Shown: positions 1 to 8,217 of the stretch, piece by piece
Numbering within the stretch: the stretch's first letter is position 1
Layout: each line of letters starts with the position of its first letter
The notes under the pieces: generated by a model
Seen by the model: the letters and a program-made list of their open reading frames with translations, nothing else
The model's database searches: none
What the model was told of the DNA's origin: nothing
NCBI GenBank assembly: GCA_036733165.1
Contig: DAINBB010000023.1
Span: 1-27,139, forward strand
Length of the DNA: 27,139 nucleotides
Source of the DNA: JAFGGT01 sp036733165
Lineage (GTDB): Archaea > Methanobacteriota_B > Thermococci > Methanofastidiosales > NM3
Direction of reading: 5' to 3'
Made by a program: the position numbers and the translations under genes

Positions 1-570
1 AGGGGCATGGGCACAAAGGTGATAGTCACGGAGGTCGATCCCATAAAGGCCATCGAGGCGCATATGGACGGTTTCCAGGTCATGGCGATGTCCGACGCCG
101 CCGCGCTTGGGGATATATTCATAACGGTCACAGGATGCAGGGACGTCATAACATCAGAGCATTTCGCATCAATGAAGGACAATGCCATATTGTCAAACTC
201 CGGGCATTTCGATGTTGAGGTCAACGTCGTCGACCTGGCGGAAATGGCAGACGAGGTCAAGGAGTCCAGGGACAACATAATGAGCTACAATGTAGGTGGG
301 AAGTGGCTTCACGTTCTTGGCGAGGGCAGGCTTGTGAATCTGGCATGCGCCGACGGACATCCCGCCGAAATAATGGACATGAGCTTTGCCTTGCAGCTGC
401 TGTCATCGGAATATTTGGTAGGAAACGAGCTTTCTCCTGCCGTATATCCCGTTCCCCGCGAGATAGACCTGAAGGTCGCGTGGCTGAAGCTCGAGGCGGA
501 GTCCATCGGCATAGACACCCTCACTCCGGATCAGGAATCGTATCTGCGTTCCTGGGGGCATGGCACCTAG
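1..570 (+). CDS. ahcY: Adenosylhomocysteinase, C-terminal part (5' truncated by window edge)
   Basis: S-adenosylhomocysteine hydrolase splits SAH into adenosine and homocysteine with a tightly bound NAD, clearing the by-product of SAM-dependent methylation in the cytosol. The frame is open from base 1, so the gene starts outside the window; 189 residues of roughly 400 are visible. They cover the back half of the Rossmann domain (EVDPIKAIEAHMDGF, then DIFITVTGCRDVI and the NSGHFDVEV stretch) and the family signature LGEGRLVNLACADGHP, followed by the C-terminal lid ending in SWGHGT. The stop is TAG. The last 50 nt overlap, on the opposite strand, the 3' end of an MFS gene. The family assignment is secure. 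Confidence 0.96.
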   Translation, partial: RGMGTKVIVTEVDPIKAIEAHMDGFQVMAMSDAAALGDIFITVTGCRDVITSEHFASMKDNAILSNSGHFDVEVNVVDLAEMADEVKESRDNIMSYNVGGKWLHVLGEGRLVNLACADGHPAEIMDMSFALQLLSSEYLVGNELSPAVYPVPREIDLKVAWLKLEAESIGIDTLTPDQESYLRSWGHGT

Positions 571-1699
571 GTATCAAGAACGTAAGCACGGTCACCAGCC
601 CCATGAACACCGACACAAATGACAGGATTATGTAGAACAGGTAGTCTATGGAGTATATGTCGGAGAGGGCGCCCACGATGAACGGCGCCATGAATCCCAG
701 TCCGAATCTCGTGAAGAACGTTATGCCATAGTATGTGCCCCTGAGATTGCTTTCCGTTATCTCGCCTACAAGGGTGTTCGTGTACAGGTTCACCGCGAAG
801 TATGCGAAACCGAACACCATCAATCCCACCATGAATGCGTAGTATCCTACAAAAGGCAGCGCCATGATGCTCAGAAACAGCATCAGGGACACTGCGAACA
901 GTGGCTTGGCAGTGCCGTACCTGTCCCTTATCTCGCCCGATATGAGCTGGGAAACGCCTCCTGTAGTAAGCATCAGCGTGACCAACGCCCCTGCCTCGAA
1001 GGTGTCTTTGCCATATATCAGCGATGAATATGTTGGCAGCATCGTGGTCGTGCCCCTGTAGGCGAGGCCTGCGGTCATTGTGACCAGCATCGCCAGGAGG
1101 TATTCCTTGGAGATGTGTATGTCTCTTATGGAACCTGACCGTCCCTCTATGGGGCGTTCATGTATGGTTGTAAAGAGCATGCAAAGGACGATCCCGAACC
1201 CTAGCAGCATCAGGAACACCGGCCGCCATCCCCACTGATAGGCGATGAAGGCAGAGGCTATTGGGGCTCCTATCTGCCCTATGTTGCCTATCATGCCGTT
1301 GATTCCAAATGCCCTGCCAACGTTTTTTGGAAATGATGTGGATATCAGTCTGAATGCGGACGGATGGTATGTGCTCGAGGCCAGGCCCAGAAGGAACAGG
1401 AACGCCGAGAACGACAACAGGTCCCAAGATATGAACAAGCCTATGCAGGATGCCATCGCCATTAGTATGCCTATCAACTGGACCTTAAGGGAACCAATCC
1501 TGTCTGACAGTGTCCCGAAAGGTATCGCACCGACCCCGAACAACACGCCCGATATCGTGATGATCAGCGAGATGAGGGTAAGCGACGTGGAGAACTCCTC
1601 CTTCAACAGAAGAACAAGGGGCGGTATAGAGAGTATGCAGGCATGGCTGTAGGCATGTGCGAATGAGGATATTATCAAGGTCTTGTCCCTGTGCGGCAT
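521..1699 (-). CDS. MFS transporter (putative drug/metabolite exporter)
   Basis: A 392-residue polytopic membrane protein with about 12 predicted hydrophobic helices. The loop between helices 2 and 3 carries the MFS motif A (GTLSDRIGSLK), and helix 4-5 has the glycine-rich SSTYHPSAFRLIS region common in sugar/drug MFS exporters. The substrate cannot be read from the sequence. Its ATG lies 1 nt beyond the AlaX stop codon, so it is the second gene of an AlaX-MFS operon, with a weak SD (AAAGGT) inside the end of alaX. Its last 16 codons are antisense to ahcY codons. The hydrophilic tail RCHAPRNADTIPDPE looks like a late addition produced by that overlap. Confidence 0.9.
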   Translation of the reverse strand: MPHRDKTLIISSFAHAYSHACILSIPPLVLLLKEEFSTSLTLISLIITISGVLFGVGAIPFGTLSDRIGSLKVQLIGILMAMASCIGLFISWDLLSFSAFLFLLGLASSTYHPSAFRLISTSFPKNVGRAFGINGMIGNIGQIGAPIASAFIAYQWGWRPVFLMLLGFGIVLCMLFTTIHERPIEGRSGSIRDIHISKEYLLAMLVTMTAGLAYRGTTTMLPTYSSLIYGKDTFEAGALVTLMLTTGGVSQLISGEIRDRYGTAKPLFAVSLMLFLSIMALPFVGYYAFMVGLMVFGFAYFAVNLYTNTLVGEITESNLRGTYYGITFFTRFGLGFMAPFIVGALSDIYSIDYLFYIILSFVSVFMGLVTVLTFLIPRCHAPRNADTIPDPE

Positions 1700-1700
1700 G

Positions 1701-2882
1701 TCAATTACCTTTTATCCCGTTTGCTGCCTCTTCGAGCACTGCGGACAGATCCGCCGTATCGGAACACGAACCTGAGGCATAGTTTTGGCCTCCACCACCC
1801 TTGCCCCCCAGTTTATCCAACGTCTCCCTTAGAATCTTGGACACATCCACGCCGCTGCCCTTGGAGCTGCCGAAGGTCAGGATCGCCCCTTTCTTTGCAG
1901 GGGATGCCAGGAGGCAGACCGTTCCCTCATCCTCGGTCGCCAATTTGCAGATATGCTGAACAAGCGGCAGGTTCTCCATCACGCCATGCATCACCTTCAT
2001 GCCGCGATGGGTGGGGGCCTCGTCGAGCAGGCGTCTGGCAGTCTCTTCCATCAGGGATTCCTCCAAGGCCTTGGTCCTCCTTATAAGCTCCCTTCTCTCC
2101 TCCTCGATTCCTTCCACCTTTCCATAGACCTCCCCCACAGGCACCATGAGCATGTTACCGAGGGATTGCAGTGCAGTGCCGTTCGTCTGCATCGTTTTGA
2201 TGCATCTCCATCCGCAAACGAACTCTATCCTTTGGTACCTTCCCTTCCTGTACCACTTCAAGATCTTTATGGGACCGACCTTTCCAGTCCTGTCAAGGTG
2301 CGTTCCCCCGCATGGTGTCATGTCGTACCCCTTTATGTCGACTATCCTTATGTCCCCGTCCAGGCAGGTCTCCTTCCTGAGGTCCAGGCCCTTTGTGGAA
2401 TCGACTATGTACGTCTCGATCGGCAGGTCCTCCATCACGGCACCGTTGGCGACCCTCTCTATCTCATCTATCTGGGAAGGTGCGATATCGCCCGACTCTA
2501 TGTCGATGCTCGATGTCTCCCTTCCAATGTGCAAGGACTCCGACCCCTTGCCAATGACCTTGAATATGGCTTGGGACAGTATGTGCTGTCCGGTGTGCTG
2601 CTGCATATGGTCCATCCTCCTGTCCCAGTCTATCCTGCACGCGACCTCGCCGTCACCGATGTCGCCATCGACGAGATGATAAATCTCGCCGCCATCAACG
2701 ATGACGTTGACGACATCATGGCCGTCCATCTTGCCAGTGTCGTGCGGCTGTCCCCCGGAATCGGGATAGAAGTAGGTCCTCTCAAGACCCACCCTACTCA
2801 ATTCACCCTCCCTTATGTTTGACGTCACCCTCGCCGTGAACTCTTTTATGAAAGGTTCGTCGTAATATGCCTTCTTCGTCAT
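1701..2882 (-). CDS. alaX: AlaX-L type alanyl-tRNA editing protein (AlaRS-like, with DHHA1 domain)
   Basis: A free-standing homologue of the AlaRS editing half, expected to hydrolyse Ser-tRNA(Ala) or Gly-tRNA(Ala) in trans. Residues 1-90 form the AlaRS second-additional-domain fold with the typical DSGGQPHDTG segment. The zinc-binding editing motifs are both intact: HTGQH at 96-100 and CGGTH at 191-195. A coiled stretch at about 245-275 leads into a DHHA1 domain with the glycine-rich GGKGGGGQNYASG near 359-371. At 393 residues it matches the long AlaX class. It lacks the aminoacylation domain, so it is not AlaRS itself. It is first in an operon with the MFS gene and is transcribed divergently from the methionine aminopeptidase gene. 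Confidence 0.93.
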   Translation of the reverse strand: MTKKAYYDEPFIKEFTARVTSNIREGELSRVGLERTYFYPDSGGQPHDTGKMDGHDVVNVIVDGGEIYHLVDGDIGDGEVACRIDWDRRMDHMQQHTGQHILSQAIFKVIGKGSESLHIGRETSSIDIESGDIAPSQIDEIERVANGAVMEDLPIETYIVDSTKGLDLRKETCLDGDIRIVDIKGYDMTPCGGTHLDRTGKVGPIKILKWYRKGRYQRIEFVCGWRCIKTMQTNGTALQSLGNMLMVPVGEVYGKVEGIEEERRELIRRTKALEESLMEETARRLLDEAPTHRGMKVMHGVMENLPLVQHICKLATEDEGTVCLLASPAKKGAILTFGSSKGSGVDVSKILRETLDKLGGKGGGGQNYASGSCSDTADLSAVLEEAANGIKGN

Positions 2883-2919
2883 TTTATCATCTGTTCCCCT
2901 GGAAGGATTATCTACATAT

Positions 2920-2941
2920 GGTATAAAAAGATTTATAATAG
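2920..2941. promoter_or_regulatory. Divergent promoter between alaX and map
   Basis: The 87-base gap between the two start codons contains an A/T block. TTTATAATA at 2932-2940 lies about 30-35 nt before the map ATG and suits a plus-strand TATA box. On the other strand the same block reads CTTTTTATAC, at a workable distance from the alaX start. Assignment is by position and composition only. Confidence 0.5.
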
Positions 2942-2969
2942 CTGTTAATCATCTTTGGGAAGTGAGAAA

Positions 2970-3854
2970 ATGGACGAGAGAGAAGCGTATCTGAAGGCAG
3001 GAGAGATTACAAAGGGGATCAAGGAACAGTTGCCCGACAAGGTAATCGAGGGAACGTCCTACCTGGATTTGGCGAAGTTCGTTGAGGGTGCCATAGTGGA
3101 GGGAGGTGCCAGACCCGCATTCCCTGTGAACATATCAGTGAACAACGTGTCCGCCCATGACACGCCCACCATTGACGACGAGAGAAGATTCTCAAAGGGC
3201 GATTATGTGAAAGTGGACCTGGGCGCGCATATCGATGGTTACATAGCCGATACCGCCGTAACGATACATGTCGGCGGAGGCGATGACGACCTGATGAGGG
3301 CCAGCAAGGAGGCCCTTGACGCCGCCATAGACACTGTCAGGCCGGGTGTCAGGACCAATGAGGTAGGCAAGGCCATAGAGGATACGATAAGGGGCTATGG
3401 TCTCAATCCGATAGAGAATCTCAGCGGCCATGGGCTTGAACAGTATGTATGCCACAGTTCCCCCACGTTGCCGAATTACGACACCGGGCAGGGCGTGGAG
3501 CTAAGGGAGGGGGACGTGATAGCCATAGAACCCTTCGCCACCGATGGCATTGGCAAGGTCGTGGACGACGAGGAGCACCTGATATTCAAATACATGGGAG
3601 ACAGGCCGGTCAGACTGCCTCTGGCCAGAAAGATCTTGACGACAGTGAAAAGGAACTACAACACGCTCCCATTTGCTCAAAGATGGCTTTCCGAGATATA
3701 TACCAAGAGAAAGACAGAGTTCGCCCTCAAGTATCTGGTAAGGTCGTCCTCAATATACGCCTTCGCCATCCTGAAGGAGGCGAACAACGGAAATGTGACA
3801 CAGTTCGAACATTCCATGTTCGTTACATCGGACGGCGCAGAGGTATTCACATAG
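2970..3854 (+). CDS. map: Methionine aminopeptidase, type II (archaeal)
   Basis: Removes the initiator methionine from nascent proteins in the cytosol; a dinuclear-metal enzyme of the pita-bread fold. All five metal ligands can be placed: D83, D94, H154 (in SGHGLEQY), E187 (in AIEPFA) and E280 (in QFEHSM). The substrate-binding histidine is in SAHDTPT at about 63. The 294-residue length is normal for archaeal type II enzymes. I chose ATG 2970 because GGAAGTGAG sits just before it; a TTG at 2955 would add five residues without an SD. Prefoldin beta follows 45 nt downstream. The stop is TAG. Confidence 0.97.
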   Translation: MDEREAYLKAGEITKGIKEQLPDKVIEGTSYLDLAKFVEGAIVEGGARPAFPVNISVNNVSAHDTPTIDDERRFSKGDYVKVDLGAHIDGYIADTAVTIHVGGGDDDLMRASKEALDAAIDTVRPGVRTNEVGKAIEDTIRGYGLNPIENLSGHGLEQYVCHSSPTLPNYDTGQGVELREGDVIAIEPFATDGIGKVVDDEEHLIFKYMGDRPVRLPLARKILTTVKRNYNTLPFAQRWLSEIYTKRKTEFALKYLVRSSSIYAFAILKEANNGNVTQFEHSMFVTSDGAEVFT

Positions 3855-3890
3855 ACAAAGCTTTTAAAACAACGTTATATATTTTCGAAT

Positions 3891-3902
3891 GGTGATATTT
3901 TG
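3891..3902 (+). promoter_or_regulatory. Ribosome binding site fixing the TTG start of pfdB
   Basis: GGTGAT at 3891-3896 is complementary to the expected 3' end of archaeal 16S rRNA and lies 3 nt before TTG 3900. There is no competing in-frame ATG at the right place. Confidence 0.6.
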
Positions 3903-4265
3903 CAAAACATCCCCCCGAACGTACAACATGAGATTACACAGTTCCAGCAGCTGGAACAACAGTATCAGATGATTGCGACACAGCTTCAGGCCGCGGCCAC
4001 AGAGCTCAAGGAGATAGACGATACCCTCAAGGAACTTGGGGAGGTCAACACGGAGGAGGTCTTCAAGAGCGTGGGAAGTGTCATGTTCAAGACGGACAAG
4101 GCGACGGTCGAGAAGCAGCTTGGCGAAAGGAAAGAGACCCTGGACCTGAGGAAGAGCACCTTGGAGAGACAGGAAAAGAGATTGAGAGACAAGCTTCAGG
4201 AATCCCAGAAGAAGATACAGGAACTGCTGGGCACGTCTGGAGTGACGCCTGGCCAAGGTAGTTGA
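3900..4265 (+). CDS. pfdB: Prefoldin subunit beta
   Basis: Beta subunit of the hexameric prefoldin (GimC) chaperone, which captures unfolded proteins and hands them to the thermosome. The 121-residue protein has the expected N-terminal helix (residues about 8-45, QFQQLEQQYQMIATQLQ), a short beta-hairpin segment around VFKSVGSVMFKTDKA, and a C-terminal coiled-coil helix (about 75-110). Length and order match archaeal PfdB. Translation starts at a TTG with a clear GGTGAT SD. The stop TGA overlaps the TTG of the downstream DHH gene (TTGA), so the two are probably translationally coupled. Confidence 0.95.
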   Translation: MQNIPPNVQHEITQFQQLEQQYQMIATQLQAAATELKEIDDTLKELGEVNTEEVFKSVGSVMFKTDKATVEKQLGERKETLDLRKSTLERQEKRLRDKLQESQKKIQELLGTSGVTPGQGS

Positions 4266-5200
4266 GTTTGTCAGTTGAAGATATTAGGCAGTTCCTTGAA
4301 GGGAGCCGCCGACTCCTTATTCTTTGTCACAGCAATGCAGATCCCGATGCGATAGGCGGGGCCATAGCGCTGAGGAGAAGCTTGCAGGGACGGGATATTG
4401 CCATACGCTCTGACGGCATGTCCAGACCCGCCAAGATGTTGATAGATGCCCTTGGGGAAGAGATACGGAGCGGGGATGTTGGATTCGAGCCAGATTCCAT
4501 CATAGTCCTTGACACATCGAATCCTGAACTTTTGGGCGAATGCAAGCGATTCCTTGACACTACCGGCAATCTTGCCGTGGTGGACCACCATTCGACATGT
4601 TCCTTCAAACCTATTGTTTCCTACAGGGAAACAAAGACATCAAACTCGGAACTTGTCTGGGAGGTTATAGGTAAGGATGCGGATAACATCTCCAGAAAGG
4701 CCCTGCTGGCAGGCATCCTTGCGGACACCGCACACCTCAGATTCGCGAACAGGGAAACGTTCGCCGCGATACATGACATAATGGGCGACGACATAGTGTT
4801 TGAGGACATATTCTCCATGATGAGTGACGATCACGACCAGTCCAAGATCATTGCCCTCATGAAAGCGCTTCAAAGAATGAAGGTAAAGAGGGTTGGGGAG
4901 TTCATGATAGTGAGGACTAACATCGGGTCCCATGAATCCTTCATCTCCAAGAACATCCTCGGTCTTGGCGCCGACGTCACCATAATAGTCAATGACAAGA
5001 AGGGCGAGAGGATCGTTGCCAGGGCGAAACGCTCGGCCCTGGACAAGGGCGTGGACCTTTCTGTGATCATGGACAAGATAGGCAAAAAGTATGGAGGGGA
5101 CGGAGGAGGACATCCACCAGCCGCCGGACTCTTGGGCATCAAGGACTTCAAGGCCGCCTCGGAGGACATACTTGAAGAGGTATCTAGGATATTGAAGTGA
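4262..5200 (+). CDS. DHH-family phosphoesterase (NrnA/RecJ-like)
   Basis: A soluble two-domain DHH phosphoesterase. The N-terminal domain has motif I as CHSNADPDAIGGA (aspartates at 27 and 29) and the diagnostic DHH at 108-110 (VVDHHST). The C-terminal DHHA1 domain ends with GGDGGGHPPAAGL at about 276-288. The family cleaves short oligonucleotides, cyclic dinucleotide products or single-stranded nucleic acid; the exact substrate cannot be told from the sequence. At 312 residues it is of NrnA length rather than bacterial RecJ length. It overlaps pfdB by 4 nt and lies 4 nt before the Taw1 gene. TTG 4262 is assumed; TTG 4268 is an alternative start. Confidence 0.9.
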   Translation: MSLSVEDIRQFLEGSRRLLILCHSNADPDAIGGAIALRRSLQGRDIAIRSDGMSRPAKMLIDALGEEIRSGDVGFEPDSIIVLDTSNPELLGECKRFLDTTGNLAVVDHHSTCSFKPIVSYRETKTSNSELVWEVIGKDADNISRKALLAGILADTAHLRFANRETFAAIHDIMGDDIVFEDIFSMMSDDHDQSKIIALMKALQRMKVKRVGEFMIVRTNIGSHESFISKNILGLGADVTIIVNDKKGERIVARAKRSALDKGVDLSVIMDKIGKKYGGDGGGHPPAAGLLGIKDFKAASEDILEEVSRILK

Positions 5201-5204
5201 TAAG

Positions 5205-6113
5205 ATGAGAGAGTCGACAAGGGAGCTGCTGAGGAAACAGAGGTACCAATTGGTCGGGGAACACTCCGCTGTGAAGCTTTGTCACTGGCTGAAAGAAAGC
5301 ATAATGCGAGACAGGGCATGCTACAAGCAGAAGTTCTATGGCATAAGTTCCCATAGATGCCTGCAGATGACCCCTGCTGTCAACTGGTGCACCCAAAAGT
5401 GCCTGTTTTGCTGGAGGCCTATCAGATTCACGGAGGAGATACCGCAGGATGTCGACGACCCCAAGAGCATCATAGAAGGCTCGATAGAGGCCCAAAGGAC
5501 ACTGTTGTCCGGGTATCAGGGTGTCTTGGATCAGGTCAACAAAAAAAAGCTAGAAGAAGCCCAGAATCCGAACAATGTCGCGATATCGCTCTCAGGAGAA
5601 CCTACGTGCTATCCCAGGCTCCCAGAGCTGCTCGAGGAGTTCAAGAAAAGACATTTCACCACGTTCCTTGTCACGAACGGCACGAATCCCGAAATCTTGC
5701 TGGATATGGACACGCTTCCCTGGAATCTTTATGTGACCGTGGCCGCGCCAAACAAGGAGGTATACGGCAGATTATGCAATCCGGTGGTCCCGGATGCGTG
5801 GGAACGCCTTAACAGGACCATTGACATCTTTCCATCACTGGACACCAAGAAGGTCATGAGGCTGACGATGACAAAGGGTTTCAACATGTGCGACCCCGCG
5901 TCCTATGCGAAGATGATAGAGCGGGCGGAACCGACCTATGTCGAGGTGAAGGCCTACATGTATGTCGGGTTTTCAAGGGACAGGCTTGAGATGGACAACA
6001 TGCCAAGGCACGAGGAGATAAGGGAGTTCGCCCAGATGATAGCGGAGAACTGTTCTTATTCAATAGTGGACGAGGCCCCAGAGAGCAGGGTGATACTGCT
6101 GGGCAGGAAATGA
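5205..6113 (+). CDS. taw1: 4-demethylwyosine synthase (archaeal TYW1, radical SAM)
   Basis: Radical SAM enzyme that condenses N1-methylguanosine-37 of tRNA(Phe) with a two-carbon unit from pyruvate to build the tricyclic imG-14 core of wyosine. The SAM-cluster motif is WCTQKCLFCWR with cysteines at 62, 66 and 69. Upstream C26, C39 and C52 could ligate the second cluster. ISLSGEPTCYPRLPEL is the typical glycine-rich segment of TYW1, and VEVKAYMYVGFSRDRL is a conserved C-terminal block. The archaeal form lacks the flavodoxin domain of eukaryotic TYW1, as here (302 residues). It begins 4 nt after the DHH gene, with AAGTGAT as a possible SD. Confidence 0.95.
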   Translation: MRESTRELLRKQRYQLVGEHSAVKLCHWLKESIMRDRACYKQKFYGISSHRCLQMTPAVNWCTQKCLFCWRPIRFTEEIPQDVDDPKSIIEGSIEAQRTLLSGYQGVLDQVNKKKLEEAQNPNNVAISLSGEPTCYPRLPELLEEFKKRHFTTFLVTNGTNPEILLDMDTLPWNLYVTVAAPNKEVYGRLCNPVVPDAWERLNRTIDIFPSLDTKKVMRLTMTKGFNMCDPASYAKMIERAEPTYVEVKAYMYVGFSRDRLEMDNMPRHEEIREFAQMIAENCSYSIVDEAPESRVILLGRK

Positions 6114-6121
6114 AAACACAC

Positions 6122-6150
6122 TTTTTTCCAGCACGATAACTTATTTAAAG
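6122..6150 (+). promoter_or_regulatory. T-tract then TATA-like box between taw1 and the next gene
   Basis: T6 at 6122-6127 follows the taw1 stop and could end its transcript. TTATTTAAAG at 6141-6150 is a TATA-like box about 26 nt before the GTG at 6172, which suits a leaderless transcript for the following gene. Confidence 0.45.
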
Positions 6151-6171
6151 ACTTGGTATAACTTATCTTCG

Positions 6172-6603
6172 GTGAGGGCGATAATCCAAAAGATTTCTAT
6201 TCGATCGATCAATGCAAAGAGATTCGCGAAAAGCAACGACAAGATGCAGAACGTGAAGATCACCAATAGTTCCAGCGTGACATCGCTCCGTCTCGACGAC
6301 GATGTCCTTGTCATGGAGTATGTGTTCTCTACAGACTACTTCCCGAACATTGCAAGCATCAAGATAGAGGGCGAGATAAGGTATTTGGGCGACATATCAA
6401 GCATTGACGTGAACGACAAGTCCACGCTGACGCCGGAGATATCAAGGGAATCTCACACCGCGATACTGAGATTCTGCATCCCGGAACTTGTGCTCATAAC
6501 CAAGCAGTTGGAGCTGGTCCCCCCAATTCCGATACCTTCGATCGAAAGGAGAAATCTTCCTGACAGTGATAGGATAAAGGATAACGTTTACGATTACAGG
6601 TGA
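6172..6603 (+). CDS. Conserved-looking archaeal protein of unknown function, coupled to SepRS
   Basis: A 143-residue soluble protein without signal peptide or membrane segment. The pattern is beta-rich: NVKITNSSSVTSLRLDDD, then LVMEYVFSTDYFPNIASI with IKIEGEIRYLGD, a helical stretch with RESHTAILRFCIPELVLI, and a proline-rich end, LVPPIPIPSIERR. This layout reminds me of SecB-like small archaeal proteins, but that is from memory and is weak evidence. The GTG at 6172 is about 26 nt from a TATA-like box, so the mRNA may be leaderless; ATG 6244 would be a shorter alternative. Its last codons overlap the start region of sepS, implying co-translation. Confidence 0.75.
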   Translation: MRAIIQKISIRSINAKRFAKSNDKMQNVKITNSSSVTSLRLDDDVLVMEYVFSTDYFPNIASIKIEGEIRYLGDISSIDVNDKSTLTPEISRESHTAILRFCIPELVLITKQLELVPPIPIPSIERRNLPDSDRIKDNVYDYR

Positions 6604-6608
6604 TATAT

Positions 6609-8177
6609 TTGCTTCCCATCGATGACATATTGAAGCGTTCCAAGGAAAACTTCTTTGATGAGTGGATGAGCACGAGCTCGTACTTTGAGGGTGAAAGGAA
6701 TTTCGAACTTCCGAAGAGGAGGGGAAAGGAGCACCTTCTTTCAAAATATGGCCTAAAGGCAAGGGAGATCTTGCTTGATATGGGATTCGATGAGGTATAT
6801 CTCAAACAGTTTTTCTCAAAGGACAATGTCGAGAAACAGTACGGCCCCGAGGCGCCCGCCATACTTGACAGGCTGTACTTCCTTGCAACCCTTCCAAGGC
6901 CGGACATAGGGATATCCGATGACAGGAAGGGCTTCATAAAGGAACGCATCCCAGACATAGATTTCGATAAGCTGAAGAACGTCTTCAGGGACTACAAGAT
7001 GGACAAGATCGACCCGGGAGACCTCAGCGAAGAGCTGGCGACCAGGCTTAGGCTGAAGCCTGAGGATGCGACATTCCTTTTGGACGAGGCGTTCCCCGAG
7101 GTCATGAACATCGAACCGAAGGCGACCGACAACGTCCTCAATTCACATTTCACGACCGCTTGGTTCCCGACGCTCGCACAGCTTGTGGACAAGTCGCCCC
7201 TGCCTGTGATGCTTTTTACCTCAGGTTGGAGGTACAGAAGGGAGCAGCGCGAGGATGCCATGCACCTGCGCGCCCATTACAATCTGTCCATGGTGGTAAT
7301 GGATGAAGGCCTTACCATGGCGGACGGGATGTACATCACAAAGGAATTCTTCAACAGGTTCGGATTCAAGAAGCTCAAGTTCAAGAAGAAACCCAATCAG
7401 GCCGTGTACTACGCATACGGCACCAACTACGAGGTGTTCGTGAAGGATGAGAACTTTGGCTGGGTGGAGATCACCGAGATAGGAATGTATTCTCCAATCG
7501 CCCTGGCCAACTATGGCATTCCCTACCCTGTCTTCAACTCAGGACCCGGCCTTGGAAGGCTTGTCCTGCTAAAGGAGGACGTCGACGACCTCAGGTCGCT
7601 CCATCATCCAGAGTTCTATTCGTTCTCTTTCGATGACAAGGACATGCTGGAATCGATAGTTCCCGTCATAAGGCCGACCTCCGGCGTGACGGATGAGATG
7701 GTGTCGGTCATAAAGAATGCCGCCATGGAACACAAGGACGACCCGAGCCCTTGCGACATCATCGCGTTCGAGGGCAATGTCGGTGGAAGGAATCTGGTGG
7801 TACGCATGCTCGAGCCCGAGGAGAACAAGAGCCTGCTGGGTCCCGCAGCCTTCAATCAGATATACGTGCACGAGGGCAACATCTACGGCATCCCAAAGGA
7901 TGGCCTGTCCCAAAAGCTCAAGGATGTTGTGGAGAGCGGTCTGACGAACGGCCTGACATACATGGACGCCTTCCTATCGCTCGTGGCCAAGGATGTCGAG
8001 GACAAGATAGACAGTTCCTTCACCGGTGTCCAGGAATACAGGTTGGGCATGTCCAAGAGGCTCTCGGATGTGAACTTGCAGATCCCGGAGGAGGTAAGGA
8101 CCTTCATCCAGATGAAGAACAACAGGATAGATGTGAGGGGCCCGGTGTTCTTCACACTGTCAATAGAGTTCCTCTGA
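6609..8177 (+). CDS. sepS: O-phosphoseryl-tRNA(Cys) synthetase (SepRS)
   Basis: Class II aminoacyl-tRNA synthetase that charges tRNA(Cys) with O-phosphoserine; SepCysS (not in this window) then converts it to Cys-tRNA. Diagnostic motif 2 is WRYRREQREDAMHLRAHYN (about 206-224 from the TTG start) and motif 3 is the GPGLGRLVLL stretch. The N-terminal block KENFFDEW and the C-terminal RGPVFFTL also fit SepRS. At 522 residues the length is normal. Two starts are possible: GTG 6600, overlapping the previous stop, or TTG 6609, preceded by GGTGA at 6599-6603 with 5-nt spacing; I prefer the latter. It is the second gene of a two-gene unit with the unknown protein. Confidence 0.95.
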   Translation: MLPIDDILKRSKENFFDEWMSTSSYFEGERNFELPKRRGKEHLLSKYGLKAREILLDMGFDEVYLKQFFSKDNVEKQYGPEAPAILDRLYFLATLPRPDIGISDDRKGFIKERIPDIDFDKLKNVFRDYKMDKIDPGDLSEELATRLRLKPEDATFLLDEAFPEVMNIEPKATDNVLNSHFTTAWFPTLAQLVDKSPLPVMLFTSGWRYRREQREDAMHLRAHYNLSMVVMDEGLTMADGMYITKEFFNRFGFKKLKFKKKPNQAVYYAYGTNYEVFVKDENFGWVEITEIGMYSPIALANYGIPYPVFNSGPGLGRLVLLKEDVDDLRSLHHPEFYSFSFDDKDMLESIVPVIRPTSGVTDEMVSVIKNAAMEHKDDPSPCDIIAFEGNVGGRNLVVRMLEPEENKSLLGPAAFNQIYVHEGNIYGIPKDGLSQKLKDVVESGLTNGLTYMDAFLSLVAKDVEDKIDSSFTGVQEYRLGMSKRLSDVNLQIPEEVRTFIQMKNNRIDVRGPVFFTLSIEFL

Positions 8178-8217
8178 TGCCATAAACTTCTTTTACATTG
8201 GCATGTAAGATATCTAT

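Noticed and set aside
7569..7913. 114-codon antisense frame in sepS
   Set aside because: Shadow of the high-GC sepS coding sequence; no promoter or SD.
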